Positions 54,641 to 63,897 of a stretch of DNA of 64,000 bases are shown here, piece after piece; within the stretch, counting starts at the first letter, position 1; every line of letters begins with the position of its first letter. The stretch lies in assembly GCA_003258405.1 (NCBI GenBank), contig QKPN01000003.1, forward strand, positions 310,001-374,000, written 5' to 3'. The position numbers and the translations under genes are program-made. The notes under the pieces are model-generated. The model was given only the letters and a program-made list of their open reading frames with translations. It searched no databases and was not told where the DNA came from. Source of the DNA: Rhodobacteraceae bacterium DSL-40. Its GTDB lineage: Bacteria; Pseudomonadota; Alphaproteobacteria; Rhodobacterales; Rhodobacteraceae.

Positions 54641-55278
54641 CCCGGCTCGAGATCCTTTCGGACCCGATCTGCCCCTGGTGCTATATCGGGGCGACAAACC
54701 TGATGCGGGCGATGGAGGCGCGGGCGGACCACGGGCTGGCGGTGAGCTGGCGGCCCTATTTCCTCAACCCCGACATGCCGCCGGGCGGCATGGAGCGCAC
54801 CGACTATCTGGAGGCGAAATTCGGCGGCAAGGACGCCGCGGTGAAGGCCTACATGCCGGTGCAGGCGGCCGCGGAAGCCGCCGGGCTCAGCCTTGATTTC
54901 CGGGCGATCGCACGGACGCCGAACACGCTCGATGCCCAGCGGGTGATCCACTGGGCGGGCACCGAAGGCGCGCAGACGCGGGTCGCGATGGCGCTCTTCA
55001 AGGCCTATTTCGAGAAGGGCGCCGATCTCGAGGACCCGGAGACGCTGGCCCGGATCGCCGGCGAGGCGGGGTGCGACGCGGGCGTGATCGGGCGTCTGCT
55101 GGCGGGAGACGCCGACCGGGCGGAGATCCGCGCCGCGGCGGCGGAGGCGGCCCGGATGGGGGTGACGGGGGTTCCCACCTTCATCCTCGGCGGGCATTAC
55201 GTGGTGCCGGGCGCCCAGCCTTCGGACCTCTGGACGAAGGTGATCGACGAGCTGGCCGCTGCCGCCGCGGGGTCGTAA
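54637..55278 (+). CDS. DsbA-family oxidoreductase (FrnE-like)
   Basis: The 213-residue protein lacks a signal peptide and has a thioredoxin-fold CPWC motif (SDPICPWCYIG) with the cis-Pro loop GVTGVPTFI. This is the cytoplasmic FrnE/2-hydroxychromene isomerase-like group. It is coupled to the acyl-CoA ligase by a 4-base overlap. Activity could be disulfide exchange or glutathione-dependent isomerisation. Confidence 0.9.
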   Translation: MTRLEILSDPICPWCYIGATNLMRAMEARADHGLAVSWRPYFLNPDMPPGGMERTDYLEAKFGGKDAAVKAYMPVQAAAEAAGLSLDFRAIARTPNTLDAQRVIHWAGTEGAQTRVAMALFKAYFEKGADLEDPETLARIAGEAGCDAGVIGRLLAGDADRAEIRAAAAEAARMGVTGVPTFILGGHYVVPGAQPSDLWTKVIDELAAAAAGS

Positions 55279-55296
55279 TTCGGACCCCTCTCCCCC

Positions 55297-55315
55297 GTGA
55301 AAACGAGCTTTTCAC
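55297..55315 (+). terminator. Possible terminator or processing hairpin after the DsbA-like gene
   Basis: GTGAAAA-CGAGC-TTTTCAC is a perfect 7-bp inverted repeat 19 bases after the stop, followed by CCGTGAAAATCTC, which repeats the left arm. It lacks a T-run, so efficiency is doubtful. Confidence 0.4.
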
Positions 55316-55531
55316 CGTGAAAATCTCAAAACAGCGCTGAAATCATTGGATTTTCGTAGTTAACATATCATGAATGCGGTCGATGCGCCGCTCTCCGGAC
55401 GGGCTTGCGCATCGGGACACGGACGCTGCGCCATGCGGGAGCGGGTCAGGGAGGCCGGGGCGCAGGGGGCTGGTCCACCGCGCGGGTGGTCCGGTCGGGC
55501 CTCTGGTTCCCGAGGCGGCGTTCTCGATTGT

Positions 55532-55575
55532 CCGGCCTGTTGGCCGGATTGCATTTCCCCCGCCTGTTGGCGGGG
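55532..55575. repeat. Twin hairpins with TGTT loops
   Basis: CCGGCC-TGTT-GGCCGG (55532-55547) and CCCCGCC-TGTT-GGCGGGG (55558-55575) are two perfect stems with the same tetraloop, 10 bases apart. They lie in the 411-base gap before the MFS gene, which otherwise shows no gene I can support. Candidate 5' leader elements or a small palindromic repeat family. Confidence 0.5.
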
Positions 55576-55689
55576 CCCCGTTCCTGCCCGATAGGGTTTC
55601 TGCCTGTATGAAATCGCTTTCCGGGGGGGCGCGCCCGGCCGGGAGGGCGGGGTTGCACCGTCGGGGTCGGTCGGGTCTAACGGGGGGCG

Positions 55690-56952
55690 ATGGGCCGGAT
55701 CGTTCGCGACACTCTCCGCTTCTTTCGGGACAATGCGCGCTGGCTGGCGGCGGGGTTCCTGCTCACGTTCTTTTCCTCCTTCGGCCAGACCTTCTTCATC
55801 GGGCTTTCGGGCAACGATCTGCGCGCGGCATTCGGGCTATCGGGCGGGGCGTTCGGGGCGCTCTACATGGTGGCGACGCTGGCGAGCGCCTCCACCCTGC
55901 CCTGGCTCGGGCGGACGCTCGATCTCATGCCCGGATGGAAGGTCGCGCGCTTTACCCTCCCCGCGCTCGCCGCGGCCTGCGTGCTGGTGGTGCTGGCGCC
56001 CAATGTGGCGGTGCTCGGGCTCGCGCTCTATCTGCTGCGGCTTTTCGGGCAGGGCATGATGACGGAGATCGCCCATACCGAGACCGGGCGGTGGTTCATC
56101 GCGCGCCGGGGCCGGGCGATGGCGCTGGTGGTGCAGGGCCAGCCCGCGGGCTCGGCCGTTTTGCCGATCCTCGCGGTGCTGGTGAACGGCGCGGCGGGGA
56201 GCTGGCATGCGGCCTGGCTCTGGGCGGTGGGGCTGCTTCTCGGGGTGGCGCTGCCGCTTCTTCTCTGGCTCATGCGCGTCGGGCGGGTGCCGGAGGCGAT
56301 CGAGGTGAGCGCGCGCGGGCGGCCGATGGCGCGGGACTGGAGCCGGGCGGAGGCGGTGCGCGATCCGCTGCTCTATCTGCTGCTGGCGGGGCTGCTGGCG
56401 CCGCCCTTCATCGGCACGACGATCTTCTTTCATCAGGGCTATCTGACGGAGCTGCGCGGCTATGCGCCGCTCGCCTTTGCCGCGGCCTTTCCGGTGATGT
56501 CGGTGGCTACGGTGGTTTCGGGGTTCGTCTGCGGGCATCTGATCGACCGCCACGGGGCGCTCGGGCTGCTCCCCTTCGTGCTGGCGCCGCTCGCGCTCGC
56601 CTCGCTGCTGGTGGCGGTCGTGGTGCCGGTCTGGGGGATCCATGCCTTCATGCTGCTGCTCGGGATCAGCAACGGCTTTACCGGGACGCTGATGGGCGCG
56701 CTCTGGCCGGAGGTCTACGGGCTCGCCAATCTCGGCGGCATCCGCTCGATCATCCTGTCGGCGATCGTGCTGTCGACCGCGATCGGGCCGGGGATCACCG
56801 GGGCGCTGATCGATGCGGGGATCGGGCTGCCGGTGCAGATGCTCGGGATGACGGCCTGGTGCGGGCTTGCCTCGCTCCTCCTCGCGCTGGCCGCGCGGCG
56901 GATCCGGGCGCGGGAGGCGGCGTGGCGGGCGGGGGTGGCGGCGCGGGCCTGA
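55690..56952 (+). CDS. MFS transporter
   Basis: The 420-residue membrane protein has about 12 hydrophobic helices and MFS features (GRTLDLMPGWKV in the first loop, a weak version in loop 8-9: HLIDRHGALG). It resembles oxalate/formate-antiporter-like and NreB-type efflux permeases only in general shape. Substrate unknown. It ends 42 bases before the converging murD. Confidence 0.85.
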   Translation: MGRIVRDTLRFFRDNARWLAAGFLLTFFSSFGQTFFIGLSGNDLRAAFGLSGGAFGALYMVATLASASTLPWLGRTLDLMPGWKVARFTLPALAAACVLVVLAPNVAVLGLALYLLRLFGQGMMTEIAHTETGRWFIARRGRAMALVVQGQPAGSAVLPILAVLVNGAAGSWHAAWLWAVGLLLGVALPLLLWLMRVGRVPEAIEVSARGRPMARDWSRAEAVRDPLLYLLLAGLLAPPFIGTTIFFHQGYLTELRGYAPLAFAAAFPVMSVATVVSGFVCGHLIDRHGALGLLPFVLAPLALASLLVAVVVPVWGIHAFMLLLGISNGFTGTLMGALWPEVYGLANLGGIRSIILSAIVLSTAIGPGITGALIDAGIGLPVQMLGMTAWCGLASLLLALAARRIRAREAAWRAGVAARA

Positions 56953-56994
56953 GCGGCCCGCCGGGCGCCGCGCTTTCGGGCGCGCGGCCGCGGG

Positions 56995-58398
56995 TCAGCC
57001 GAGGGCTTTCACCGCGGCGGTGAAGGCATCGCCCCGCGCCTCGAAGCTCGCGAACTGGTCGAAGCTCGCGCAGGCCGGCGCGAGCAGCACGGTCTCGCCC
57101 GGCTCGGCCTCGGCGGCGGCCTGGGCGACGGCTTCCGCGAGCGTCCCCGAGATGGTGTGGGGGACCTTCCCGCCGAGGGTCGCGGCGAATTCGCCCGCCG
57201 CCTCGCCGATCAGGTAGGCCTTGGCGATGCGCTCGAAGAGCGGGCCGAGGGTGGTGATGCCGCCGGCCTTGGCCCGGCCGCCGGCGATCCAGCGGATGCG
57301 TTCGAAGCTTGCGAGCGATTTCGCCGCGGCGTCGGCGTTGGTGGCCTTGGAATCGTTGACGTAGGTCACGCCGCCGATGGTGGCGATGAGCTGGGCGCGG
57401 TGCGGCAGGCCGGGGTAGCTCGCCATCGCCGTCTCGATCTGGCGCGGGGCGAGGCCGAGGCTGCGGGCGGCGGCATAGGCGGCGCAGGCGTTCTGGTGGT
57501 TGTGCGCCCCCGGCAGGGTGAGGATGGGGCGGAGGTCGATCGAGGCGAGCTGGCGGCGGCCGCGCCATTCGGCGAGGAAGCCCTTGCGGGCGAAGACGGT
57601 CCAGCCGGGACCTGCGAGCTTGCGGCTCGCGGAGATCATGATGACGGGTTCGGCACTTTCGGGCATCTCGCGCATCACGTTGGCGAGGAAGCGGCCTTCC
57701 GTCTCGTCGACGCCGATGATGCTGCGCTCCGGGCCGCCCTGGGTGAAGAGCCGGCGCTTGGCGGCGAAGTAGCCGCCCATGCCGCCGTGGCGGTCGAGGT
57801 GATCGGGCGAGATGTTGAGGAAGACGGCGATGTCGGGCTGGAGCGCGCGGGCGAGCTCGGTCTGGTAGGAGGAGAGCTCGAGCACGACGACCATGCCGTC
57901 CTCGGCCGGGTCGAGATCGAGCACGCCGCGGCCGATGTTGCCGCCCATCTGCACCGGGCGGCCGGTGGCCTTCAGGATGTGGGCGAGCAGTGCCGTGGTG
58001 GTGGACTTGCCGTTGGAGCCGGTGATGCAGACGACCTGGGGCGCGCGGTCGAACCAGTCCCAGTCCTCGGTCGCGAAGGAGCGGAAGAAGAGGCCGACGT
58101 CGTTGTCGACGGCGACGCCCGCGTCCCAGGCGGCGGCGATGGCGGGGTGCGGCTCGGGGTAGAGATGCGGGATGCCGGGGCTGACGATCAGCGCCTTGAC
58201 GTCCTCGTAGGCGCCGGGCCGGGTGAGGTCGACGAGGGTGACGCCCGCGGCGGCGGCCTTTTCGCGGGCGGGCGCGCCGTCGTCCCAGGCGATGACCTCG
58301 GCGCCGCCCTCCTCGAGCGCGCGCACGGCCGGAAGGCCCGAGCGGCCGAGCCCGAGCACGGCCACGCGGCAATCCTGGTATCCCCGCACCGGGATCAT
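56995..58398 (-). CDS. murD: UDP-N-acetylmuramoylalanine--D-glutamate ligase
   Basis: The 467-residue enzyme adds D-Glu to UDP-MurNAc-L-Ala. It has the N-terminal Rossmann [17 protein letters not shown], the ATP loop [48 protein letters not shown] and [12 protein letters not shown] motifs. It is downstream of murF-mraY on the same strand, but about 4.4 kb separates mraY from murD. ATG 58396-58398 has no close strong ribosome site. Confidence 0.96.
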   Translation of the reverse strand: MIPVRGYQDCRVAVLGLGRSGLPAVRALEEGGAEVIAWDDGAPAREKAAAAGVTLVDLTRPGAYEDVKALIVSPGIPHLYPEPHPAIAAAWDAGVAVDNDVGLFFRSFATEDWDWFDRAPQVVCITGSNGKSTTTALLAHILKATGRPVQMGGNIGRGVLDLDPAEDGMVVVLELSSYQTELARALQPDIAVFLNISPDHLDRHGGMGGYFAAKRRLFTQGGPERSIIGVDETEGRFLANVMREMPESAEPVIMISASRKLAGPGWTVFARKGFLAEWRGRRQLASIDLRPILTLPGAHNHQNACAAYAAARSLGLAPRQIETAMASYPGLPHRAQLIATIGGVTYVNDSKATNADAAAKSLASFERIRWIAGGRAKAGGITTLGPLFERIAKAYLIGEAAGEFAATLGGKVPHTISGTLAEAVAQAAAEAEPGETVLLAPACASFDQFASFEARGDAFTAAVKALG

Positions 58399-58525
58399 CG
58401 AACCGGCGCTCCGGGCCGTGAGTTCATCGTCATGCCGCCAATTGCCTCGCGTCGAATCCTGTCTTCGGGTCGTTATAAGTGCTTGTCCGGAGGATGCAAA
58501 TCACCGGGCTGCGGGAGGGGGGAAA

Positions 58526-58912
58526 TCAGAGCTGCGCGCGGATCGCCCCGGTGTCGATGAGCGACCAGACCCGGAGGATTCGGCCCTCCTCGAGCTCGTG
58601 GAAGACGTTTTCGGCGAAGCGCACGCGCCGGCCGTTGACGGGGAGGCCGAAGAGCACGCCCGCGGGCGTGCCGTCGAAGGCGAGGCGGCTGGCGATCCGG
58701 GGCGGTTCGGACACGAGGAGCGCGATGGTGAAGCGGAGGTCGGGGATCGCGCGGAAATCCGCCGCGAGCAGGGCGCGGTAGCCGGCGAGGCCGAGCGGGC
58801 GGCCGTTGTGCTCGGCACGGGCGTGGACGAAGGCGCCGAGGCTCTCCCGGCCCTGCCGGTTGAGGCAGGCGATGTCGCCGCGGTAGAAGTCCGAGAGGCT
58901 CTCGGGGCTCAT
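58526..58912 (-). CDS. SnoaL-like (NTF2-fold) protein
   Basis: The 128-residue protein fits the SnoaL/NTF2 fold: an N-terminal helix region LSDFYRGDIACLNRQG, GRPLGLAGYRALLAADFRAIPDLRF, the RLAFDGTPAGVLFGLPVNGRRVRF strand pair and a C-terminal strand ILRVWSLIDTGAIRAQL. Such proteins are ester cyclases, isomerases or binding proteins; no substrate can be given. It lies 127 bases upstream of murD. Confidence 0.8.
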   Translation of the reverse strand: MSPESLSDFYRGDIACLNRQGRESLGAFVHARAEHNGRPLGLAGYRALLAADFRAIPDLRFTIALLVSEPPRIASRLAFDGTPAGVLFGLPVNGRRVRFAENVFHELEEGRILRVWSLIDTGAIRAQL

Positions 58913-59182
58913 GGCGCGGCGCTCCCGGTGCGGCGGCCGGAGCCGGGTTTCCTCGCGCCTTCCGGTGGCGGTGCGGACGCGGCGGGACTTGGCATGAGGC
59001 GGTGGCCGTTCGGGATGCTGGGGGTGGGGCCGGCCTTGCGGGCCGGGCTCTCTGCGGTCTTCCTCTCCACCATGGCGGTCATGGGAGCCTTCCGCAATCG
59101 GGGTCCATGCGCCGGGGCTTTCGGCGTTAGGGGCGGTCGGGGCGCTGTTCGTGACGGTGCGGGTCTGGCTGGCCCCGGAGCC

Positions 59183-59428
59183 TCACATCCAGCGGCTGGC
59201 TCCGGCGAGCCATGCCGCCTGATCCGGGTAGCAGTCCTTGCAGGGCGTGAAGCCCTGCTGCCGGGCCGCTTCGGGCGTGTCGAAGAACCGCACGCCGTCG
59301 CGTTCCGGGCGGGTCCGGCAGATCGGCGAATGATAGATCCTGTCCGCGTCCCGGCCATAGACGAAGGTTCCCGCCGCCTTCACGTCGCAGGTTTCGATGG
59401 CGCGCCAGCGGCTTTCGTCATCGCACAT
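59183..59428 (-). CDS. Ada-like zinc-binding domain protein
   Basis: The 81-residue protein resembles the N-terminal zinc domain of the Ada methyltransferase: AGTFVYGRDADRIYHSPIC, GVRFFDTPEAARQQGF and PCKDCYPDQAA. In Ada the methyl acceptor is Cys38 of the Y-C-R-P-S-C motif; here the corresponding residue is His (YHSPIC). Zinc may still bind with His and three Cys, but phosphotriester repair is not expected. It is a stand-alone domain in the interrupted dcw region. The 270 bases downstream (58913-59182) show no clear gene. Confidence 0.75.
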   Translation of the reverse strand: MCDDESRWRAIETCDVKAAGTFVYGRDADRIYHSPICRTRPERDGVRFFDTPEAARQQGFTPCKDCYPDQAAWLAGASRWM

Positions 59429-59638
59429 GCCGCGGCTCCCGTCCTCGGGGCAGGCCGGGGCCCGCTAGAGCCGCGCGGCGATGGCCAGTGGCGCCGGGGC
59501 GCGCGGGACGTGATCCCGGAGCGGGACGGCGAGAAGCCCCTGCCATCGGGGGGATGGGGCGTTGCGGCGGGGTGATCGGATGCATTGTTCCTCCTCCGGT
59601 TTCCGGGGGAGGACGGAGCCGCTCGGCGCGCGCGCTTC

Positions 59639-60370
59639 GGGCATTTCCTCCTCCCCATGGCAGGATCATGCGGCGGGGGTGCAGCACCGGGCGATCCGTT
59701 TCTTGCGCTTAGATCAGGACAGGACGGCTTTCTCGCGCGGCCCGGGAGGCTCGGGCGGATCGGTGCCAGCCCTGGAGCGCGCGACGGCCTGCTCGCGGGC
59801 GCAGGGGCGTCCGCCGTGCATGGGGGAGAGACGATGCGGGGGCGGCCGCCCGCGCTGATGCAGGCTTCCGGTCGTCGCTTTGCGGGACAGGGGTTTCGGC
59901 AGAGGGCCTGCACCGATGGCCGGGCAAGGACGGAGCCCGCGCGCGGCAGGACCGCTCAGGAGAGGGAGGCAGATCGTGTGGAGGATGGGACCGGATGGCC
60001 CCCGGTCATCGGGCGTTTCCTCCTCCCCATGGCGGGATCATGCGGCGGGGGCGCGGCGCCGGGCGATCCGTTTCTTGCGCTTAGAGCAGGACAGGACGGC
60101 TTTCTCGCGCGGCCCGGGAGGTCTGGGGCGGATCGGGGGCTCGACGGCCTGCTCGCGGGCGCAGGGGCGTCCGGCGGGCATGGGGGAGAGACGATGCGGG
60201 GTCGGCCGCCCGCGCTGATGCGGGTTTCCGGTCGTCGCTTCGCGGGAAAGGGGTTTCGGCAGAGGGCCTGCACCGGTGGCCGGGCGAGGAGGGAGCCCGC
60301 GCGCGGCAGGGCCGCTCAGGAGAGGGAGGCAGGTCGTGTGGAGGATGGGACCGGATGGCCCCCGGTCATC
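59639..60370. repeat. Two tandem copies of a ~370-bp unit
   Basis: Copy one (59639-60010, 372 bases) and copy two (60011-60370, 360 bases) match base for base over long runs, with about two dozen substitutions and a net 12-base gap. Each begins TTTCCTCCTCCCCATGGC and ends GGCCCCCGGTCATC. Differences do not favour any codon position, and the open frames through it are low-complexity, so I read it as non-coding. Together with 59429-59638 it makes a gene-free stretch of about 1 kb. Confidence 0.85.
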
Positions 60371-60514
60371 GGGCGGGGCGCTGGCCCCGGTGGCGGGGCG
60401 CGGGTGGCGGGGCGCAGGGCCGAGGGCGCGGGGCGCACGGCCGCAGGTGGCGGGGCGGAGGGCCGAGGGGGCGGAGCGGGCCGGTCTTTCCCGGCCCGCG
60501 CGCCCTCGAGGGCG
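60371..60514. repeat. G-rich imperfect minisatellite
   Basis: The stretch consists of degenerate repeats of GGCGGGGCGC, GGGCCGAGG and similar blocks, and ends beside the ClpP-like stop with CGGGCCGG...CCGGCCCG, a possible hairpin (about 60477-60500). I see no gene. Confidence 0.5.
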
Positions 60515-61138
60515 TCAGCCGAGTTCGGCCGCGGTGCGGATGAGCTTGCCGCAGAGGCCGTAGTCGATCGCCTCGGCGGCGGTCAGCCAGAAGTCGCGGC
60601 CGGTGTCCTTCTCGATCTTCTCCTGGCTCTGGCCGGTCGCCTCGGCGAAGAGCTTGTGGAAGCGCTCGCGCATGATGCGGATCTGCTCGGCCTGGATCAT
60701 CATGTCGGTGGCCTGGCCGCCGATGCCGCCGCGCGGCTCGTGGAGCAGGAAGCGGGTGTTGGGCAGGCAGTAGCGGTTTTCCCGCGCGGCGCCGACGAAG
60801 ATCAGCGCGCCCGCGCTCGCCACCCAGCCCGAGCCGATGGTGCGCACCGTCGGCTTGATGAACTGGATCACGTCATGGACCATGTCGCCGGATTCCACAT
60901 GGCCGCCGGGCGAGGAAATGAAGACGTTGATCGGGTCGTCGCTCGCCTCGGCCAGCGCGAGAAGGTGGGTGACCGCGCGGCTTGCGAGCTTGTCGTTGAT
61001 CTCGCCCGCGATGATGACGTTGCGGCTCCGGAAGAAGAGCGCGTCGATCCGGCCGGGCGCCTCCTTCTCTTCCGGCTTGTCGCCATCTTCCTGCTTTTCA
61101 CGATCGTTGCGCAGGTTCGATACCATGTCGTTCTCCAT
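60515..61138 (-). CDS. ClpP-family serine protease paralogue
   Basis: The 207-residue protein has the ClpP fold and triad: Ser108 in GWVASAGA (in place of the common QAASMGA), His133 in FLLHEPRGG and Asp182 in GRDFWL; oxyanion loop SSPGG is present. The N-terminus is a charged extension (EKQEDGDKPEEKEAPGR) instead of the usual propeptide. No Clp ATPase gene is near. The start may be the ATG at 61136-61138 or the one at 61124-61126, which has GGAG 7 bases upstream. It sits inside the dcw region. Confidence 0.9.
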   Translation of the reverse strand: MENDMVSNLRNDREKQEDGDKPEEKEAPGRIDALFFRSRNVIIAGEINDKLASRAVTHLLALAEASDDPINVFISSPGGHVESGDMVHDVIQFIKPTVRTIGSGWVASAGALIFVGAARENRYCLPNTRFLLHEPRGGIGGQATDMMIQAEQIRIMRERFHKLFAEATGQSQEKIEKDTGRDFWLTAAEAIDYGLCGKLIRTAAELG

Positions 61139-61281
61139 GTCGGCTTCCGCCGGGGCCCGGGCCTTGCGCGGGGCGGCGGATCGGTCGCCAACTGTTGACG
61201 CCTAATCGCGCAGATCGCAAGGCAGATTGATGCCGCCCCCGCCCGGGCGCCCGCGCGGGCAGGTGGCGGGATTGGCGCGGA

Positions 61282-62700
61282 TCACGCGAAGCCCGGGACC
61301 TCCGCCGCCGCCACGGCGCGCTTCAGGGCGGCGTAGCATTCGGGATCGATCGCCGACCCCACCATGGCGTCCATGATCTCGTAGGTCTTGCGGAGCGGGG
61401 TCGCTGCGCGATAGGGGCGCTCGGCCGTCAGGGCATCGAAGATGTCGGAGACGGTGAGCACCCGGACATCGCGCGAGAGCTCGGGCGCCCTCAGGCCGCG
61501 GGGATAGCCCTTGCCGTCGAGCCGCTCGTGATGGGCGCCGGCGAGCCGCGCCATCGGGCGGAACTGGTCGACCTGCGCGAGGATCTCTTCGCCCATCGCC
61601 GGGTGCCGCCTGATGACGTCGAATTCCGCATCGGTCAGCCGGGCGGGCTTGTCGAGGATGCGGTTCGAGACCCCGAGCTTGCCGATGTCGTGCATCAGCG
61701 CGGCGCGGCGCATCCAGCGCCGGGCCTCGGGCGCGTAGCCGAGCTCGGTGCAGATCAGGTCGGTGTAGAGCGCGACGCGCGCGGAATGGCCGTGGGTGAA
61801 GGGGCTCTTGGCGTCGATGACCCTGGCGAAGGCATGGACGACGTCGTCGAGGCCATCCTCGTCGAAGGCGCGCCCCGCCCGCGAGGGTTCGGCCACGAAC
61901 ACCCGCCGCGCGAGCTCCGGCCCCTCGAGTTCGGCCCAGAGCGCCGCGCCCCGGCCGCAGGCCAGTGCGGCCCGCGCCACCTCCGGGTCGAACCACCGCC
62001 CCGCGCGGGCGGCGATCTCGCTCATCGCGGCCTCGCGGCCCGCGCCGGTGTGGAAGACGTCGATGACCTGGGCGGCGAGCGCGATCCGGGAGAAGAGCGG
62101 GATCTCCCGGCCCCGGAGCCCGGCCGGGCGGCCGCCGCCGTCCCAGTGCTCGTCGAGCGCCTGGATCCCCGCGCAGACGGCGGCCGAGAACCCCATCATG
62201 CCGGCGATCTGCGCCCCCTGCTGGCAGCGGGTCTCGATCAGTTCGGCGACGATGGTGTCGGACTGCCGCAGGACCCTGGCCAGCGCCCCGAGGCGGCGCC
62301 GGAGATCGGCGCCCGGCCCGGTGTGGCGCAGCACGAAGGCCAGCGCCCCGCGCCGCGAGCCGTCCACGGTCTTGAAGGCGTGCTTGAAGGGCTGGTCGTC
62401 GGCCAGATAGAGCTGGCAGATCCGGGCGGCGTTGGAACTGCAGCCGAGATCCTTGAGGAGCAGCGTGTAGTAGAGATCAGCGATCCGGGCCTCGTCGAGG
62501 CCCATCTGCCGCGCGATCCGCATTCCGATCCAGCAGCTCCGCACGCAATGGCCCTTCGGCTGGCCTTCGGTGAGATCGAGCGCGTGGCTGAGCGCGCCGA
62601 GCACCTGGCCGAAGTTGAGGGCCGCCACGGGGGGTGCCTCGGGGGACCCCTCGGGGGGCGCCTCGGGCCGGGTGACCGCGGTCGGTGCCTCTCGGGCCAT
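61282..62700 (-). CDS. Tandem HD/HD-GYP domain protein
   Basis: The 472-residue protein has a C-terminal HD-GYP phosphodiesterase domain (about 285-460) with MHDIGKLGVSNRILDKPARL and HHERLDGKGYPRGL, expected to hydrolyse cyclic di-GMP or related dinucleotides. The N-terminal half (about 30-260) looks like a second, decayed HD-GYP domain: LLLKDLGCSSNA in the HD position and HWDGGGRPAGLRG in the GYP position. No receiver or TM segment is present. It lies 101 bases after mraY. Confidence 0.88.
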   Translation of the reverse strand: MAREAPTAVTRPEAPPEGSPEAPPVAALNFGQVLGALSHALDLTEGQPKGHCVRSCWIGMRIARQMGLDEARIADLYYTLLLKDLGCSSNAARICQLYLADDQPFKHAFKTVDGSRRGALAFVLRHTGPGADLRRRLGALARVLRQSDTIVAELIETRCQQGAQIAGMMGFSAAVCAGIQALDEHWDGGGRPAGLRGREIPLFSRIALAAQVIDVFHTGAGREAAMSEIAARAGRWFDPEVARAALACGRGAALWAELEGPELARRVFVAEPSRAGRAFDEDGLDDVVHAFARVIDAKSPFTHGHSARVALYTDLICTELGYAPEARRWMRRAALMHDIGKLGVSNRILDKPARLTDAEFDVIRRHPAMGEEILAQVDQFRPMARLAGAHHERLDGKGYPRGLRAPELSRDVRVLTVSDIFDALTAERPYRAATPLRKTYEIMDAMVGSAIDPECYAALKRAVAAAEVPGFA

Positions 62701-62801
62701 GATGCGCCTCGCTTCGAGCCTGGGGCCCGAAGCATGGCGCAGAGGATCTTAACAGACCGTGCCTGCGCCCCGGCGCGGGGCGCGCGGCGGGGGGCGGGCC
62801 G

Positions 62802-63887
62802 CTAGCGGAGCTTGAGGGTGGCGAGGCCGATCATCGCGAGGATGAGCGAGATGATCCAGAACCGGATGACGATCTGGGGCTCCGCCCAGCCGAGCTTCTC
62901 GAAATGGTGGTGGATCGGCGCCATGAGGAAGACGCGCTTCTTGGTGCGCTTGTAGTAGGCGACCTGGATGATGACCGAGAGCGCCTCGACGACGAAGAGG
63001 CCGCCGATGATCGCGAGCACGATCTCGTGCTTGGTCGCCACCGCGATGGCGCCGAGGGCGCCGCCGAGGGCGAGCGAGCCGGTGTCGCCCATGAAGACCG
63101 CCGCCGGCGGGGCGTTGTACCAGAGGAAGCCGAGCCCGCCGCCGATCAGGGCCGCGACGAAGATGGTGATCTCGCCGGTTCCGGGGACGAAATGCAGGCC
63201 GAGGTAGTCGGTGAAGTCCACGCGGCCGACGACATAGGCGATGATCCCGAGCGAGGCGGCGGCGATCATCACCGGCATGATCGCGAGCCCGTCGAGCCCG
63301 TCGGTGAGGTTGACCGCATTGGCCGCCCCCACGATCACGAACATGGCGAAGGGCACGAAGAAGACGCCGAGGTTCAGCAGGTAGCGCTTGAAGACCGGGA
63401 AGGCGAGGTCGCCGGAGAGATCGGCGGGGTGGAGATACATCGCCCAGGCCCCGGCGATCAGCGCGATCGCGAAGCCGGCGGCGAGCCGGATCCGGCCCGG
63501 CACCCCGGCATGGGTGTATTTCTTCACCTTGGCGTAGTCGTCGGCGAAGCCGATGAGGCCGAAGCCGAAGGTCACGAACATCACCAGCCAGACGAAGCCG
63601 TTGTCGAGCCGCGCCCAGATCAGGGTGGAGACGAGGAGCGCCGAGAGGATGAGGAGCCCGCCCATGGTCGGGGTGCCGGCCTTGGCGACGATATGGCCTT
63701 CCGGCCCGTCGGTGCGGATCGGCTGGCCCCGACCCTGGCGGAGGCGCAGCGTCTCGATGAGCGGCCGGCCGAACAGGAAGCCGAAGATGAGCGCCGTGAG
63801 GAAGGCACCGCCCGCGCGGAAGGTGATGTAACGGAAGACGTTGAGCAGACTGATGCTGTCGGAAAGGTCAGCGAGGTAATAGAGCAT
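62802..63887 (-). CDS. mraY: Phospho-N-acetylmuramoyl-pentapeptide transferase
   Basis: The 361-residue membrane enzyme makes lipid I. Ten TM helices are expected; signatures are [49 protein letters not shown] and the HHH motif in [13 protein letters not shown]. Start ATG 63885-63887 follows GGAGGGAT, which overlaps the murF stop region 10 bases upstream. It is the usual neighbour of murF in the dcw cluster. Confidence 0.97.
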   Translation of the reverse strand: MLYYLADLSDSISLLNVFRYITFRAGGAFLTALIFGFLFGRPLIETLRLRQGRGQPIRTDGPEGHIVAKAGTPTMGGLLILSALLVSTLIWARLDNGFVWLVMFVTFGFGLIGFADDYAKVKKYTHAGVPGRIRLAAGFAIALIAGAWAMYLHPADLSGDLAFPVFKRYLLNLGVFFVPFAMFVIVGAANAVNLTDGLDGLAIMPVMIAAASLGIIAYVVGRVDFTDYLGLHFVPGTGEITIFVAALIGGGLGFLWYNAPPAAVFMGDTGSLALGGALGAIAVATKHEIVLAIIGGLFVVEALSVIIQVAYYKRTKKRVFLMAPIHHHFEKLGWAEPQIVIRFWIISLILAMIGLATLKLR

Positions 63888-63897
63888 CGGGGATTTG

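Noticed and set aside
55374-57023. 549-codon frame overlapping the MFS gene
   Set aside because: Gly/Arg/Ala-rich off-frame reading of a transporter gene.
56795-58372. 525-codon frame overlapping murD on the same strand
   Set aside because: Arg/Pro-rich out-of-frame reading of murD.
59585-61198. 537-codon frame through the tandem repeat and ClpP gene
   Set aside because: Low-complexity, runs antisense through a real protease gene; substitutions between repeat copies do not follow its codons.
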